DNA of 64,000 nt from Gracilimonas sp034520725 (GTDB taxonomy: Bacteria; Bacteroidota; Rhodothermia; Balneolales; Balneolaceae). The notes below the pieces were generated by a model. It was given only the letters and a program-made list of their open reading frames with translations. It made no database searches and was not told the origin of the DNA. Where the stretch lies: contig JAXHNH010000001.1 of the NCBI GenBank assembly GCA_034520725.1, positions 124,001 to 188,000 of the forward strand, read 5' to 3'. Both the position numbers and the translations under genes were made by a program. Below are positions 44,761-54,812 of this stretch, one piece after another (positions within the stretch are counted from its first letter, which is position 1; each line of letters starts with the position of its first letter).

Positions 44761-45439
44761 TAACACCGATTGGAATCTCAGTACCTTAGGGGAAGCTGCG
44801 CTTGTACTGGAACCTGATATGGAGGATCCTGAGCTTTCAGCGATCCACAAAGTTTGCAGTCTTATAGAAGACGCAGGCATGGATGGCCTTACAGATGTGA
44901 TCCCGACCTATAAAAGCATTGGGTTACTGTTTGAGGAACCGGTTCATGATATGGAACCTGTAATTGATCAGCTCGAAGAGATCTTTGAGAACGCCGGAAA
45001 CTATAACCCGAGCCACAAGACGATCCGTGTTCCGGTGTGTTATGAACTTGGATTGGATTGGGATGAACTCGAATCGCATACCGGACTACAACGTGATGAG
45101 ATCATCCGGCTCCACACTGCCCAACAGTATACCGTTGCCATGATGGGATTCATTCCAGGGTTTCTTTACCTGCAAGGGTTGGACCAAAGAATTAGCTGCC
45201 CCCGAAAGAATGAACCGCGAACCAAAGTACCTGAGGGAGCTGTGGGAATTGCAGGAGATCAAACCGGGATCTATTCCCTGGAAAGCCCCGGGGGCTGGCA
45301 GATTCTGGGTAGAACACCCCTTAGCTTCTTTGACGGTGATAATGACCCGCCGGTATCCGTTAATCTGGGAGATACGGTTATTTTTGAACCGATCAGTGAA
45401 GAAGATTTCACAGGCTTAAAAATGGATTCAGATTCATGA
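44735..45439 (+). CDS. pxpB: 5-oxoprolinase subunit B (KipI-like)
   Basis: The 234-residue protein overlaps pxpA by 26 bp. MMGFIPGFLYLQGLD, then CPRKNEPRTKVPEGAVGIAGDQTGIY and SPGGWQILGRTP, are the KipI/allophanate-hydrolase subunit 1 motifs. It is part of the same 5-oxoprolinase complex. Confidence 0.92.
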   Translation: MASRSLQIDNTDWNLSTLGEAALVLEPDMEDPELSAIHKVCSLIEDAGMDGLTDVIPTYKSIGLLFEEPVHDMEPVIDQLEEIFENAGNYNPSHKTIRVPVCYELGLDWDELESHTGLQRDEIIRLHTAQQYTVAMMGFIPGFLYLQGLDQRISCPRKNEPRTKVPEGAVGIAGDQTGIYSLESPGGWQILGRTPLSFFDGDNDPPVSVNLGDTVIFEPISEEDFTGLKMDSDS

Positions 45440-46374
45440 TCACTTCTCTTAAAGTTATAAAACCGGGGTTACTAACTACTATTCAGGATATACCGGGGAG
45501 AAAAGGATTGCGGAAAATTGGGGTTCCGGTCAGTGGTACGATGGACGCTCACTGTGCTGAACTGGCCAACTGGCTGGTTGGGAATGATAGGAAAAGTCCA
45601 CTGCTGGAAATAACGCTCGGGAATGGTGAATTTGAGTTCTCTGAAGATACCGTAGTAGGGATCACCGGGGGGGCGGCCAATATTATGATCGGTGACCGAT
45701 CGGTTCAACAGAACAAAACCTTAAGGGCAGGTAAGGGCGAGCGACTCAACATTGGCAGGGTAACCAAAGGTGCACGGGTGTATCTGGCAATAGCAGGTGA
45801 GTGGTCGTTAAATAAAATCTCAGGTAGTCACTCAACCTATCGGGCAGCAGGACTGGGGGGATTTGAAGGCAGGGAACTTAAAAGCGGAGATCGCATAGAA
45901 GTGGATGTTTCTTCAGTAAATGATACAGGTAGGACGGTTCCTAAAAAATTGATCCCGCACTTCAGTCAGCATCAGAAGATCAGGGTGATCGAAGGACCTG
46001 AGTGGAACCGGCTCAGCAAAGAACAGCAAGAATATATGCTCAAAAGCAGATTTGGTATTTCAAGTTCAAGTAATCGTATGGGCATCAGGTTGCAAAGCGA
46101 CAAGGCTATAAAAGTTGAAAACTCAAATTTCAGCTCAGCTCCGGTTATTCCGGGAATTGTTCAGTTACCACCCGGTGGGCAGCCAATTATTTTAATGAAT
46201 GATGCACAATCAGTAGGGGGGTATCCGCGTATTTTAAAGGTGGCAGATGCCGATCTTTGGAGATTAGGACAAGTGTGGCAGGGAAACGAAATAAGTTTTA
46301 GTTTAATTGACAGAAAAGATGCCCTTGAGTTGTTAGATTATTACAGAGAATTGAGGGAGTCTCATTTAAAATAA
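45436..46374 (+). CDS. pxpC: 5-oxoprolinase subunit C (KipA-like)
   Basis: The 312-residue protein starts in a 4-bp ATGA overlap with pxpB. It has GLLTTIQDIPGRKGLRKIGVPVSGTMD, GITGGAANIMIGD, RVIEGPEWNRLS and the ending PPGGQPIILMNDAQSVGGYPRILKV, characteristic of KipA/biotin-dependent carboxylase-like subunit 2. The three subunits probably recycle cyclised glutamate. Confidence 0.93.
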   Translation: MITSLKVIKPGLLTTIQDIPGRKGLRKIGVPVSGTMDAHCAELANWLVGNDRKSPLLEITLGNGEFEFSEDTVVGITGGAANIMIGDRSVQQNKTLRAGKGERLNIGRVTKGARVYLAIAGEWSLNKISGSHSTYRAAGLGGFEGRELKSGDRIEVDVSSVNDTGRTVPKKLIPHFSQHQKIRVIEGPEWNRLSKEQQEYMLKSRFGISSSSNRMGIRLQSDKAIKVENSNFSSAPVIPGIVQLPPGGQPIILMNDAQSVGGYPRILKVADADLWRLGQVWQGNEISFSLIDRKDALELLDYYRELRESHLK

Positions 46375-46441
46375 TTTTTACTGAACCTTTTATTCCTACG
46401 TCGTTTGCTTGCAGACGGCAGGATACCTTATTTATTACATT

Positions 46442-48083
46442 ATGCATAGAGCTATAGTTAGATTATTGATACTTCCAATGCTTATCCTGCTGGCACTTGG
46501 GCCGGTTCAGGCTCAAAATAATATTCCGGCCACCGATCCCGGCGTACTTGCCAGGCTTGCTCCAGATCAGGAGCAGATCTGTACCTTTGAACCGACTTAC
46601 AGGGATGTTTTCTACTACAAAAGTGTGGAAGAATTTCGTAAAAAGGGAGATTTTCGCGCAAAGACGGCCTCAATTCAGGTTGATTATGTAGGTGGCTGGC
46701 CTCAGGAAGCTCGCACCGCATTTGAGTACGCAATGACCATCTGGGAGTCTCATATTGATTCTGAGATACCGATCAAGATAGAAGCCAACTGGACAGCTTT
46801 GGAAGGTAATACCCTTGGAAGTGCAGGGCCAACGCTAATTTATCCGATCAATAATGTTTGGTATCCGATTGCACAGGCAAGTGCTATAGAAGGGGAAGAC
46901 CTGCTGGCCGGTAATATACATGGCGTTGAATATGATATCGTGCGTCAATATGAACTCCTCTTTCGGCTCATGGTATTATGAAACAGACGCTAATACTTCG
47001 GGGGGATTAATCGATTTTGTGACCGTAGTTATCCACGAGATCGGACACGGACTTGGTTTTACAGGCTCCATGAGTGGCGATCCAGATACTGAGATCGCAG
47101 AGTGGGGGCTGGGTGATCCAGTACGTCCATTTATATATGATACGTTTATTGAAGATGGATTTAGTCGATCTGTGATTAATGAAAGTGTCTATCCTAATCC
47201 ATCTAATTCCCTGTATAATGCTGTAACAGGAAACAGTGGTGGTTTGTTCTTTATCGGCGATCAGGCCAATGATGCCTATGAAAATCTGCCGGTTCCAATG
47301 TATGCCCCACAGACGTGGAATGGAGGCTCCAGTTACTCACATCTGGATCTGGCAACCTTCACGAATACTGAAGATGCCCTGATGCGTCCTCAGATCGATA
47401 ACGCTTTTGCCATTCACTCTCCGGGTCCTGTAATGTGTGGAATTTTTGCAGATATGGGATGGCCACTGGGTGGTGGTTGCTTTGCGCTGCTGGGTGCAGA
47501 GTCCATTGTTGAAGTGGACGATTCTGAGATCTATTTCGGAGTCACTAACGTCAATATCCGACTCGATACCACCATCGTGATCAGTAACAATATAAATTCA
47601 GAAAATGCGCTTGTGGGTCGGGTTGAGTTAACTTCAGGAACCAATGCCTTTTCATTGGATAACAGTAGCGGCTCTATATTTCTGAATATTGAACCGGGTG
47701 AAAGTCAGGAGATCCTGGTAACATATCGTCCCAGGAACCCTGGAAATAATTCAGGTGTGATCCGTATTACCCATAATGGAGTGAATATGCCAAACCCCAT
47801 TCTGATCCCTTTGAATGGCGATGCATTAGAAGAGAACAGAACGGTTGAACTGGAAAACAACTATCCAAATCCATTCAATGCCTCTACGAATATTCCATAC
47901 AAACTTCCTCAGAATTCCTATGTAAAACTTGAGATCTTTGATATGCTCGGCAAACTGGTTGAAACCGTTGTTGATGGTGAACAAAGTCGCGGACGGTATG
48001 TACAACGTGTTCAGGCGGATGATTGGTCAAGTGGTGTATATATTTACCGTATAATAGTAGAAGGAACGGATAGAAACGGGTAA
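46442..48083 (+). pseudogene. Secreted zinc metallopeptidase with T9SS sorting domain, frameshifted
   Basis: The start at 46442 gives a signal peptide (LALGPVQAQ). The first frame ends at 46981. The match shifts near 46940 to VNMNSSFGSWYYETDANTSGG and continues with the zinc site VIHEIGHGLGFTG, a CARDB/ASPM-like beta domain (about residues 200-300 of the second frame) and a type A sorting domain (ENNYPNPFNASTNIPYKL; GVYIYRIIVEG). The frame stops at TAA 48081-48083 after TDRNG, where a Lys codon would be expected; the in-frame continuation IIVGKIEI runs to a TAG at 48120. So there may be two lesions, one indel and one nonsense. The protein would be exported and anchored by type IX secretion. 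Confidence 0.7.
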
Positions 48084-48146
48084 ATTATTGTTGGTAAAAT
48101 AGAAATCAGAATGCTATTGTAGGGCATCACTAAATGGGGGTATGCT

Positions 48147-50030
48147 TTGGATGTCTCAGATCTAAAATACAGATTACTACTTTCAGTATTGGTTGGCGCT
48201 TTGTTTAGCACGGGGGTTGTACTGTTATGGTACTCGAACGAGCAGGAACAGCGAAAGTCGCGGGCAAAGACCGTTCAGGATACCGGGCAGCTTATCACAA
48301 AACAATTCCAGAACAGGGTATTTGAATCCGTCGAAACCTTGCAAAATCTAAAAAGAAGGATCGAAGTTACAGATGGCGGATATTTTGATTATTGGGAATT
48401 TGATGCCTCCCTGACAATAGAACAGGATCCGGCTTTTCTGCTGGTAGAGTGGATCGACAGGGATATGGTGATCCGAAGGATTGAGCCGGAGATGGGAAAT
48501 AAAAATGCTATTGGACTGGATATCTCTGAACTGGACTACCGGCGCTCTGACTGGGAGGCTGCAAGAGATGACTCATTGATCAATCTTACACATTGGCTAG
48601 AGTTAGTACAGGGGCCAAATGCTTTTCTGGTGGATGCACCGGTCTATTATCAGAATGATTTCAGGGGGAGTATTACTGCAGCTCTTAATTTCAAAGATCG
48701 TTTTAATGCGATCATGCAGGGACTGGATCAGTACTATGTGAGGCTTGAGGACGAATTTGGAAAGACATTCTATGAGTTTGGTCGTGAACAGCATTATTCT
48801 GATAATGGGTCTTTTCAGAACACGATCAGTTTCAATTCCGGACAGATAAACTCAGGTAACTGGACCATCACGGTGATCTCCAATCACTCATCGGCAAGTA
48901 ACAATGCTCAGAGTGGCTTGATACTGAATTTAATTCTTGGCTTGATCCTCAGTCTCATTACCGGGTTTCTAATGTTTTATGTACTGACTGCCAATGCTGC
49001 TCGCCTCAATGCAAAATCAGCCAACCAGAAGATCAGGGCTCTGATAGAAAACTCACCCATGGCCATTTATTCCATCAACCGGAAGGGGGTTATAACTGAC
49101 TTCTGGAATCGGGCAGCTGAAAAGCTTCTGGGTTGGAAAAGGGAAGAAGTATTAGGTCGGTTTCTGCCGCATGTATCAGAAGAAACTAAGGCCGAATTTC
49201 AGGATCTGATGGAGCAAAGGGAAATTGATGGGAACATCAAAAACAAGGAAGTTGTGAGAACAAGGAAAGATGGGAAAGATATCTATCTGCGTTTAAATGT
49301 TGGACAAATGGTGATGGATTCGGATAACGAAAAGCAGATGCTGGTTACCCTGGAGGATATCACCCGTGAAAAGGAATATCAGCTAAGACTTGAAAATTCC
49401 CTGGACGAGAAAGAAGTGTTATTGGCAGAGGTTCATCACAGGGTTAAAAATAATCTTGCGATCATAACCGGACTAATAGAATTGCAGAAGGCAGGAATCG
49501 AAGATGAAGGCCTGAATGTGATCTTAAGGGAAACTCAGAACCGGATCTATTCCATTGCCTCGGTTCATGAATTGCTATACAACACGGATAGTTTCATACA
49601 GGTCTCATTTGAAGAATATGGGGAGAAATTGATCGAACGTATACGGGAAATGTTCACATCATCGGGTCAAAAAGTTGAGATCATTGACCGAATTGAGACC
49701 AAAGAGATAAACATCAATCAGGCCATTCCATTGGGACTGCTAATGAATGAGCTTATCACCAATTCTTTTAAGCATGCTTTTGCCGGGAAAGAAAAAGGAA
49801 CCATCCATATTGATGTGACCGAAAAGGACGGGATCATTGAGGTTGAATATCGGGATGATGGGGCAGGGTTCGTTCTTCAGAAATTCGAGGAATCCAAAAC
49901 GCTAGGCGTAACGCTCATCAAAACACTGATTGAACAGCTGGATGCAAAATTCGAGATCGATACTGCCAACGGATTCCGACTCAAGCTCAGATTCCAGAAA
50001 AATGAAAAAGGCTCTCATTCAAATCTGTAA
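48147..50030 (+). CDS. CHASE-PAS hybrid sensor histidine kinase (HisKA_2 type)
   Basis: The 627-residue protein begins with a TTG codon; no ATG in this frame fits better. It has TM1 (about 10-27), a periplasmic CHASE-like sensor domain (about 30-250), TM2 (about 258-282), a PAS domain (about 293-410; ENSPMAIYSINRKGVITDFWNRAAEKLLG), then the phosphoacceptor helix LAEVHHRVKNNLAIITGLIELQ with His430/431, and an HATPase domain (NELITNSFKHAF; YRDDGAGF). The HHRVKNNL box marks the HisKA_2/HWE-like group that often signals to a separate response regulator. No regulator gene is beside it, so its partner is elsewhere. Confidence 0.88.
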   Translation: MDVSDLKYRLLLSVLVGALFSTGVVLLWYSNEQEQRKSRAKTVQDTGQLITKQFQNRVFESVETLQNLKRRIEVTDGGYFDYWEFDASLTIEQDPAFLLVEWIDRDMVIRRIEPEMGNKNAIGLDISELDYRRSDWEAARDDSLINLTHWLELVQGPNAFLVDAPVYYQNDFRGSITAALNFKDRFNAIMQGLDQYYVRLEDEFGKTFYEFGREQHYSDNGSFQNTISFNSGQINSGNWTITVISNHSSASNNAQSGLILNLILGLILSLITGFLMFYVLTANAARLNAKSANQKIRALIENSPMAIYSINRKGVITDFWNRAAEKLLGWKREEVLGRFLPHVSEETKAEFQDLMEQREIDGNIKNKEVVRTRKDGKDIYLRLNVGQMVMDSDNEKQMLVTLEDITREKEYQLRLENSLDEKEVLLAEVHHRVKNNLAIITGLIELQKAGIEDEGLNVILRETQNRIYSIASVHELLYNTDSFIQVSFEEYGEKLIERIREMFTSSGQKVEIIDRIETKEININQAIPLGLLMNELITNSFKHAFAGKEKGTIHIDVTEKDGIIEVEYRDDGAGFVLQKFEESKTLGVTLIKTLIEQLDAKFEIDTANGFRLKLRFQKNEKGSHSNL

Positions 50031-50309
50031 GGTATCGACATCTACTTTTTCTCCTATAAAAGGTTAAGTATCCTCATTCCATTACACTTTTCTCACTTTG
50101 TTTTTTAATAACCGGATGGTTACACTGATATCCCAGCATCGCATCCCAAATCTTTCACTTACTTAATTTTAAGCTTTGAATCGTTATTTGGGTAAGCTTG
50201 GATTCGAAATCCGAGCAATTTAGTCAGAGTAATGGCAAGCTAACCTCCGGCCAAATTGCTACAGATCTCTTTTAAGTCTGATTTTTTAAATCTATCTCAA
50301 TCTTAAGGC

Positions 50310-50906
50310 TCACTGAACATTCAGGACCCCTTTCATACCTGCTGCAAAATGCCCTGGAAATGAGCACAGATAGTCATAATTACCGGTTTCTTGAGGTACA
50401 GTAAATGTGACTTCCACTGTTTCACCGGCAGCAGCCAGCCCCGTTTCGGCAATTATATCATTGGTTCTGCTTTCTGGTATATAATCATTTGCTTTGGCAG
50501 CAAGCGCTTCTTGTGCGAAAGTAGCGGGATCAACTCCCATTTTTAACAGAATCCAATTGTGCGCCATACCCGCAGCCGGAAGATTACTTACAGTCTTTAG
50601 CCGAATACGCAATTGTTCGCCCGGTGAAGCATCGATGCTTTCAAGTAATAAATAAGTCTCACCGTTTGAGGCTTCCATTGTATTTGCTGTACCGATCATT
50701 TCACCTTCTTCCTTGACAACATATTTCATCTGATCAATACCGATAATATCAATTGTTCGAATTTCCTGACTTTGGGTTTGCTCGGCCTGCTCCTGAGTTC
50801 CTTCAGATGAGGTCTGTTCTTGCTTTTGACTCTGGCCTGTGCAGGCTGTAAATAAAAGTACTAATGGCAAAATGTGTTTAATTAAATGCATTGTTCGCTC
50901 CATCAT
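50310..50906 (-). CDS. Azurin-like blue copper lipoprotein
   Basis: The 198-residue protein has a lipobox (LLFTAC) and a Gln/Glu-rich linker, then an azurin fold with type 1 copper ligands: the His of MAHNW and the loop YDYLCSFPGHFAAGMKG with Cys, His and Met. It would carry single electrons in the periplasm, possibly to NirK or an oxidase. The intervening 279 bp upstream (50031-50309) show no gene. Confidence 0.85.
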   Translation of the reverse strand: MMERTMHLIKHILPLVLLFTACTGQSQKQEQTSSEGTQEQAEQTQSQEIRTIDIIGIDQMKYVVKEEGEMIGTANTMEASNGETYLLLESIDASPGEQLRIRLKTVSNLPAAGMAHNWILLKMGVDPATFAQEALAAKANDYIPESRTNDIIAETGLAAAGETVEVTFTVPQETGNYDYLCSFPGHFAAGMKGVLNVQ

Positions 50907-50988
50907 TAATTTTGAATTATACTGAGTTGTTGATCATAACATTTAATAACAGGTAAACATTTACAAAATCCTGCAATTATTTTCTTGC

Positions 50989-51954
50989 TCAGTGTGTAAA
51001 TCTGTCATCTCTGATTTTGAGTAATACTTGCGATACTAGGGCTAAGACTGGCAATTCAATAAGAGGCCCAATGATTAATGCCAATGCTACCAGTGGACTA
51101 TCCGGAAAGGCTGTCAGTGCTATAGCTAATGCAATGGGAGAATTCCTGGCAAGTGTCGTCAGGTTCAAACTGGCAGAATCCTCATAATCAAATTGGAGCA
51201 GATAACTTGCAAAGCGGCTTACCAGGAAATTCACTACAAAGAATATCAGTAAGGGAATCAGCAGAATGAGCACAGTTTCAACATTTTGAAGCAGGTAATC
51301 ACCCTGAGAAGCAAACATAGCCATGATTGCCAATCCTAAGAAAATGACCTGAGACAATTCAAAAAATGGCAGCAGTTTGATTTCAAGCAATGCTGACTGC
51401 CCAAACATGTCGAGTAGGTATTTCGTGGCTTGTGCCGCTACAAAAGGCACGAACAGAACAAGCCCAATACTTTCAAATAAAAACGTCGGATTCACAGAAC
51501 CTGATTGTCCAAAGAAGAGAAGTAAGAACACCGGTAATAAGATCACCTGCAAAATTAAGTTTAGAGGAAGTACGGAAGCACTAAGAGTCGTATTCCCTTT
51601 TGCAATACCCGTAAAGATCAGATACCAATCCGTGCAAGGGGTTACCATCAGCATGACAAATCCTATCCAGAGACTCAGATAGTCCTGAAGAAACAGAGAG
51701 CCTAAGCCCCAGGCGAACAGGGGTGTCCACACAAAATTGATGGCCAGGTTTGCTGAGAAAAATTTCACATTGGAAAAGCTTTTCAGCAGATCTTTGATTG
51801 GGATGTTAAGAAATAGCCCGTATAGCATAAGCATCAAGAAGGGGACGATCACATATTCGGCTACTGAGGCCACAATATTCAATTGTCCGGCCACTAAACC
51901 TGCAATAACTGCGAATGCTATTATGAACGACTGATACTTGTTAATGGAATTCAC
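50989..51954 (-). CDS. ACR3/bile-acid symporter-family transporter
   Basis: The 321-residue membrane protein has about ten helices and the BASS-fold pattern LMVTPCTDWYLIFTGIAKGNTTLSASVLPLN, with the Cys of PCT that ACR3 arsenite exporters use, and later TLARNSPIALAIALTAFPDSPL. ACR3 is the best family fit, but no arsenic genes (arsC, arsR) are near, so arsenite export is only a possibility. Confidence 0.7.
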   Translation of the reverse strand: MNSINKYQSFIIAFAVIAGLVAGQLNIVASVAEYVIVPFLMLMLYGLFLNIPIKDLLKSFSNVKFFSANLAINFVWTPLFAWGLGSLFLQDYLSLWIGFVMLMVTPCTDWYLIFTGIAKGNTTLSASVLPLNLILQVILLPVFLLLFFGQSGSVNPTFLFESIGLVLFVPFVAAQATKYLLDMFGQSALLEIKLLPFFELSQVIFLGLAIMAMFASQGDYLLQNVETVLILLIPLLIFFVVNFLVSRFASYLLQFDYEDSASLNLTTLARNSPIALAIALTAFPDSPLVALALIIGPLIELPVLALVSQVLLKIRDDRFTH

Positions 51955-52112
51955 AGATATATCCTCCGTTCATTTCCAGAAGTTCTGTTTCGATAATAAT
52001 GTAGAATATTGAGTTTAGATAGATCATTATAGACATTACCATCCACGCACAAACTGGAAAGCTGAAAATATTTGAATTTTAGGGCTTTGTTGTACCTATG
52101 TTTTACCAAATA

Positions 52113-52150
52113 AAAAGGCTCAGTAAAAACAATGCTTTACTGAGCCTTTT
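52113..52150 (-). terminator. Terminator after tRNA-Leu
   Basis: AAAAGGCTCAGTAAA and TTTACTGAGCCTTTT form a perfect 15-bp stem with an 8-nt loop directly after the tRNA 3' end on the minus strand, followed by T-rich sequence. Confidence 0.85.
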
Positions 52151-52151
52151 G

Positions 52152-52233
52152 TACCCGAGAGAGGACTTGAACCTCCACGTCCGAAGACATACGCACCTGA
52201 AGCGCACGCGTCTACCAATTCCGCCACTCGGGC
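52152..52233 (-). tRNA. tRNA-Leu (CAG anticodon)
   Basis: On the minus strand the sequence begins GCCCGAGTGGCGGAATTGGT and ends CTCTCTCGGGTA. The acceptor stem pairs GCCCGAG with CTCGGGT. The anticodon loop TTCAGGT gives anticodon CAG, and a long variable arm (TGTCTTCGGACG) with the T-loop GGTTCAAGTCC is typical of leucine tRNAs. CCA is not encoded. leuS lies 10 kb downstream in the window, unlinked. Confidence 0.93.
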
Positions 52234-52298
52234 ATTGGAATCAAGGCTCCAAACTTAAGAAGATTTTAGAGCTAAATCATCATTTTAATTTAGATCTA

Positions 52299-53114
52299 TC
52301 AAAGATTATCCAACAATTTTACCAGTCGTTCCCAGGAGGCATTTCGGGCTTTGACGTTTGGGTCGCCTGAAGCAGCATTCGGGTCATCTCCCTGGCGCAT
52401 GTAAGCATGTCCGGCGCCCTCATAGATCTCATACTCGTAAGTTTTATTATACTGATCCATGGCCTCTTTGGATTCTTCGATAGTGGAATTCACCCGCTCG
52501 TCATTTCCACCATAAAATCCATACACCGGGACCTGAATAGAGTTATAGGCTTCAGCTTCATCCGGACCGGTTCCGTAAAATACATAGGCGGCATCGATCA
52601 TATCTCCGGCATTAGTGGCAAAGCGAAAGGATTGAGATCCACCCCAACAAAAGCCTGCAACAGCGATCTGACCATTACCGGCTGAGATGGTTTTGGCATA
52701 TTCGAGCACATTCATGAGATCGGTAGTCACATGATCGGGGTCAAGCCCATAAATGGCTTGGCGGGCCGCATCAGAATTCTCGAAATCACTTGTCTTCTCT
52801 ATGCCTTCAACAGTATTCGATATCAGGTCCGGTGCTATGGCGATAAATCCCTTTTCAGCAAGCTGATCGGTAAAACTTCTTGCCCAGTCATTTAAACCAC
52901 GGTTTTCATGGATCACGATCACAACGGGAGCCGGTTCCGATGATTCAGGATAGGCTACAAAATTATGTAGGGTTCTATCATTAGACTCAATGGTCACCCA
53001 CTCATGATGCCGGGGTGAATTTTCAAGTTGTTCAATGGCATAATCCTGAGAGAACACTGAAGTTGCCGAAAACGCTAATATTGCGATGATGGTGGTCAGT
53101 ATTGGTGTTTTCAT
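52299..53114 (-). CDS. Dienelactone hydrolase-family exported hydrolase
   Basis: The 271-residue protein has a signal peptide (VFSQ) and a DLH fold: VVIVIHENRGLNDWARSFTDQLAEKG, nucleophile Cys in GFCWGGSQSFRF, an Asp in YGGNDERV and the His in EGAGHAYMR. All three catalytic positions are present. The substrate is unknown. It stands alone, between the tRNA and gatB. Confidence 0.82.
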   Translation of the reverse strand: MKTPILTTIIAILAFSATSVFSQDYAIEQLENSPRHHEWVTIESNDRTLHNFVAYPESSEPAPVVIVIHENRGLNDWARSFTDQLAEKGFIAIAPDLISNTVEGIEKTSDFENSDAARQAIYGLDPDHVTTDLMNVLEYAKTISAGNGQIAVAGFCWGGSQSFRFATNAGDMIDAAYVFYGTGPDEAEAYNSIQVPVYGFYGGNDERVNSTIEESKEAMDQYNKTYEYEIYEGAGHAYMRQGDDPNAASGDPNVKARNASWERLVKLLDNL

Positions 53115-53342
53115 GATTTTATATGATTAGGTTAGTCAAAATTAAACCTGCTTATCAGTTAAATCATTTCACCTGAGATATCCAAAATCAGAACTCTACC
53201 GGATAAAAACATTGGAAACAAGGACTCCAAACACTTGTACATCGCTTCTAAAACCTTGAACCTTTACTAAAGAAACATTCCGAACTGTCACGCAACTTTA
53301 ATATCTTCCAAGCTCAGTAAATCTTGACCGAAACGGATCTGA

Positions 53343-54791
53343 ATGAGCACGATTGATCACGAGAAATATGAGGCTGTGATTGGCCTCGAAGTTCATGCAC
53401 AGTTACTTACCGAAAGTAAGGCTTTTGCACCGGTTAAACCGGAATATGGGGCTGCACCAAACACACAGGTTACACCACTTTGTCTGGGTCATCCGGGCAC
53501 GCTTCCTGTGGTGAATGAAAACCTGGTGCGGTATATCATTAAAATGGGATTGGCTACCAAATGTGATGTAGCTGAAAAATCCATCTTTGCCCGAAAAAAC
53601 TATTTTTATCCTGATCTTCCTAAAGGATATCAGATCTCACAGTTTGACACCCCGATCTGTTTCGGCGGATTCGTGGACATTGAGCTGGAAGAGTATGATA
53701 AACGAATCGGTGTTACCCGAATTCATATGGAAGAGGATGCAGGTAAATCCATTCACGATCAGGATCCATACAATACCTTGGTGGACCTCAACCGTGCCGG
53801 CACCCCGCTGATCGAGATCGTTTCGGAACCCGATCTGCGAACGCCTCAGGAGGCTTATGCCTATTTGTCTAAGATCAAACAGATCGTTCAGTATCTGGAG
53901 ATCTGTGATGGTAATATGGAAGAGGGTAGCCTGCGCTGCGATGCCAACGTTTCTGTACGTCCTCGTGGACAAAAAGAACTCGGCACGCGGACTGAGCTTA
54001 AGAACATGAACTCGTTCCGAAATGTAGAGCAAGCAATTCACTATGAGATCTACCGACAGATCGAACTGATCGAAGATGGTGGTGAAGTGGTTCAACAGAC
54101 CCGACTATGGGATACCTCAAAAATGCAGAGTCGCCCAATGCGCTCGAAAGAAGAAGCTCATGATTATCGGTATTTCCCTGAACCGGATCTTCCCCCGATC
54201 AGGGTCACTGAAAAAATGTTGAGCGATATCAGAGAAGAACTGCCGGAACTTGCGGATGTACGCCGCAAACGGTTTATTGAAGACTACGGTATGAGCATAG
54301 ATGATGCGGTCACTATTACAGACAGCAGATATCTGGCAGATTACTACGAAGACGTTGTGGAATTTTTGGGTAACCCTAAATCAGCATCCAATATTGTTCT
54401 CAGCGAAGTGTTAAGGGTATTGAACGAAAAAAGCATTGATATACGGGAATTCCCGGTATCAGCCGAAAGGGTATCGAAGCTGGTGATGTTGAAAGAGGAT
54501 GACAAGATCAACTCTTCTGCCATGCAGGATATCTTCAATGAGATGCTCAATAAGGATAATGACCCGGAGGAACTGGCAAAAGAAATGAACCTGATACAGG
54601 TTTCTGATTCCGGATTCCTCGAGCCTATCGTAGATGAAATTATCGAAAATAACCCGGATGAAGTACAGCGCTTTAAGGAAGGAAAAAAACAACTTATCGG
54701 ATTTTTTATTGGTCAGGCTATGAAAGCCTCACAGGGTAAAGCAAATCCGAAACTGGTTAAAGATCTAATCAATAAAAAGCTAAACGACTGA
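53343..54791 (+). CDS. gatB: Glutamyl-/aspartyl-tRNA amidotransferase subunit B
   Basis: The 482-residue protein matches GatB from end to end: EAVIGLEVHAQLLT, CLGHPGTLPVVNENLV, FARKNYFYPDLPKGYQISQ, EEDAGKS, DLNRAGTPLIEIVSEPD, GSLRCDANVSVRP, and the C-terminal tail domain. It uses transferred ammonia to convert Glu-tRNA(Gln) or Asp-tRNA(Asn). gatA and gatC are not in the window. Confidence 0.96.
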   Translation: MSTIDHEKYEAVIGLEVHAQLLTESKAFAPVKPEYGAAPNTQVTPLCLGHPGTLPVVNENLVRYIIKMGLATKCDVAEKSIFARKNYFYPDLPKGYQISQFDTPICFGGFVDIELEEYDKRIGVTRIHMEEDAGKSIHDQDPYNTLVDLNRAGTPLIEIVSEPDLRTPQEAYAYLSKIKQIVQYLEICDGNMEEGSLRCDANVSVRPRGQKELGTRTELKNMNSFRNVEQAIHYEIYRQIELIEDGGEVVQQTRLWDTSKMQSRPMRSKEEAHDYRYFPEPDLPPIRVTEKMLSDIREELPELADVRRKRFIEDYGMSIDDAVTITDSRYLADYYEDVVEFLGNPKSASNIVLSEVLRVLNEKSIDIREFPVSAERVSKLVMLKEDDKINSSAMQDIFNEMLNKDNDPEELAKEMNLIQVSDSGFLEPIVDEIIENNPDEVQRFKEGKKQLIGFFIGQAMKASQGKANPKLVKDLINKKLND

Positions 54792-54812
54792 TTACTCGGT
54801 CTTTCTACTCTT

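Noticed and set aside
46442..46981. The first metallopeptidase frame as an independent small secreted protein
   Set aside because: Homology continues without a gap in the next frame, so it is one broken gene.
50989..51954. A confirmed arsenite exporter
   Set aside because: The family fits but no arsC, arsR or other arsenic gene is nearby, so the substrate is left open.
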